From: Solirubrobacter sp963724195
GTDB lineage: Bacteria > Actinomycetota > Thermoleophilia > Solirubrobacterales > Solirubrobacteraceae
Length of the DNA: 64,000 bases
NCBI GenBank assembly: GCA_963724195.1
Contig: CAVRTQ010000027.1
Location: 146,028-210,027, forward strand
Direction of reading: 5' to 3'
In this document: in pieces, positions 62,726 to 64,000 of the stretch
How the letters are laid out: each line of letters opens with the position of its first letter
Numbering within the stretch: the first letter of the stretch is position 1
Position numbers and translations under genes: made by a program
The notes under the pieces: model-generated
What the model was told of the DNA's origin: nothing
The model's input: the letters and a program-made list of their open reading frames with translations, nothing else
Database searches by the model: none

Positions 62726-64000
62726 CTATCCGGTCACGCGCGGCGGGCGACCGCCCTGCCTTGCCAAGATCCTCACGACGACCCTGGCCGTCCTCTCCGG
62801 CGTTCGCGCTCCCAGCCTCGCGGGCGGGCGCGGCACGTCCCCCGCTGCTGGCGGGCGGGGCGCGTCCCCGGCACCGGGCGTTCCGGGCGTTCCGGGCAAG
62901 CCCGGCCGTTCCACGCCGGGCGTGAGGTCGGCGATGTTCGTGATCGTGCCCTGTGGTGCGGACGCATCGACGGCGAGCGTGAGGTTCAAGCTGGCGCGTT
63001 GGCCGGGCCCGAGGCGCGGGATCACAAAGCAGAGCCGGCGGCCCACGCGACGCAACTTGCGGTCGGCACGCACAAACGTCATTCGGCGCGGGATGCGATC
63101 GCAGACCTGGACGTTGCGGGCGATGACACCCCCGCGGTTGCGGGCGGTGATCCTGAAGCGAGCGTTGCCGCCCGCCGTCACCGTGCGCGCGTCGGCCTCC
63201 TTTTCGAGCTCCAAGTCGCAGTCTCGCGGACCAGGGCCGTTGGCGGTCGTGATGCTCACGTTGTCGAACAGGTAGCCACCACCGAAGCCGGTGAACCCGG
63301 GCGCGTTGGAGCGGAACTGCAGGCTGTTGATATTCGCCGGGTTATTGACGTTCGGCGGTGGTTCCTGCTCCTCAGCGGTGCGGTAGTAGTTCTCCCACGT
63401 CGTGAAGCACTGGCCGACGTCATCACCGTCGATGTAGACCCGGACCAGATCGTTGTCCGTGCCGGGGTTGACCTTGATCCAGAACCTGATCGTGTGTGGA
63501 ACAGTACGGTCAAGAAAGCCTCCGCAACTTCGTAGTACTCGAAGTTGCCATCTTCCTCAGGTGTGTCGAAGACACTGACCTTGATACCGTCCGCAGTATC
63601 TTCCAGAGCCACACGGGACATGCGCGAGCCCTCGTAAGAGTCGGGGCTTACGCTCATCACGAGTCCGGGCTGAACGGCGTTGGGCGTCTTGGAGATGAAC
63701 GAGAACTGGGCGGTGTACTCCGTATTGTCCTGTGTCTCGCCGGCTGGCTCTGCAACTGGTTTGCAATACGTCTGGTAGGTGTACTCACCACTCGAACATG
63801 CGGGCGAGATACGCAACGACTGCATCGAACGTGGAGGAGTCCCGCCAGTGGATACAACCTCCTGGTCATACGCTCCCTTCGTCGGGCTTGCGACACACGC
63901 CGGGATCGCCCCAGGGGGAGCGCTCTCCAGCCATCCTTTCCGTTGACTGTCCCCAGCGTGAGGCCCTCAAAGTCCGTTTCGACGGTATCCGCGACCGCGA
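62726..64000 (-). CDS. Secreted/surface protein with jelly-roll-like and DUF11 domains, partial
   Basis: The N-terminus lies beyond the right edge. Order in translation: TDFEGLTLGTVNGKDGW, a conserved opening of lectin-like domains; YTAQFSFISKTPNAVQPGLV and IDGDDVGQCFTTWENYY; a DUF11 domain LELEKEADARTVTAGGNARF, with VCDRIPRRMTFVRAD; and a Gly/Pro tail GLPGTPGTPGAGDAPRPPA. The frame changes near 63915 and near 63500, each repaired by adding one base, unlike the +1 errors elsewhere. GC content is visibly lower from about 63300 to 63900. Probably cell-surface or extracellular. Confidence 0.7.

Noticed and set aside
62296..62925. 209-codon plus-strand frame in the gap after the sulfatase
   Set aside because: No domain, arginine/alanine-rich composition and overlap with the DUF11 gene on the other strand.
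1..64000. CRISPR arrays, tRNA/rRNA genes, insertion sequences, phage att sites
   Set aside because: Read for direct repeats with regular spacing, cloverleaf ends and transposase motifs; none found.

Overview
The window is a high-GC chromosome segment with dense, mostly ungapped gene packing, frequent 1-17 bp overlaps and few strong Shine-Dalgarno sites. Gene content (fused PafB-PafC regulator, 7Fe ferredoxin FdxA, UdgB, Nei2-type glycosylase, PPOX/F420-type oxidoreductase, CIRCE-controlled groESL, long-form RmlA, many TetR/GntR/LuxR/ECF regulators) points to Actinomycetota. A Solirubrobacterales/Thermoleophilia-like origin is my inference from style; no rRNA or marker gene proves it. No rRNA, tRNA, CRISPR array or insertion sequence was found.

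Layout. 1-9.2 kb: LuxR-type regulators, Mrp, ferredoxin, an amidase, the threonine-to-glycine pair tdh-kbl, a cupin and a phosphodiesterase/membrane pair. 9.2-15.2 kb: an interspersed palindromic repeat, groEL-groES with two CIRCE operators around a promoter, Nudix-Crp, and an ECF sigma/DUF4349 module. 15.1-25.2 kb: a nucleic-acid-processing neighbourhood holding a glycerophosphodiesterase, Nei2, a PIN protein, a retron (structured RNA plus reverse transcriptase), the Lhr helicase, transporters and UdgB. 25.7-38.1 kb: rmlBD, a PucR regulator, a desaturase, a histidine-kinase fragment with its response regulator, PafBC, a palindrome-rich gap, GntR/MFS, RmlA, a YhaM-like nuclease and an EcsC-like protein. 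38.1-47.5 kb: a hydrolase, an L,D-transpeptidase, RNase D, a TetR/DHA2-efflux pair with duplicated operators, a three-hairpin candidate small RNA, and secreted proteins. 47.5-57.9 kb: two unusual ECF sigma factors, small conserved proteins, an orphan ParB, AraC and a large LuxR-ATPase regulator. 57.9-64 kb: formylglycine-generating enzyme with a sulfatase, ending in a secreted DUF11 protein of lower GC.

The two most interesting items are (1) a retron at 17.07-18.48 kb: an 18-bp a1/a2 duplex encloses two small hairpins and a long msd-like hairpin, directly abutting a YADD reverse transcriptase with VTG and NAxxH-like (HAALH) motifs; and (2) a candidate non-coding RNA at 43.46-43.59 kb made of three consecutive stems whose loops present nearly the same C-rich anti-Shine-Dalgarno sequence.

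More than twenty genes are split by frameshifts, nearly all repaired by deleting one base. Because they hit housekeeping genes with intact sequence on both sides, I treat them as assembly errors and annotate the full extents as single genes.
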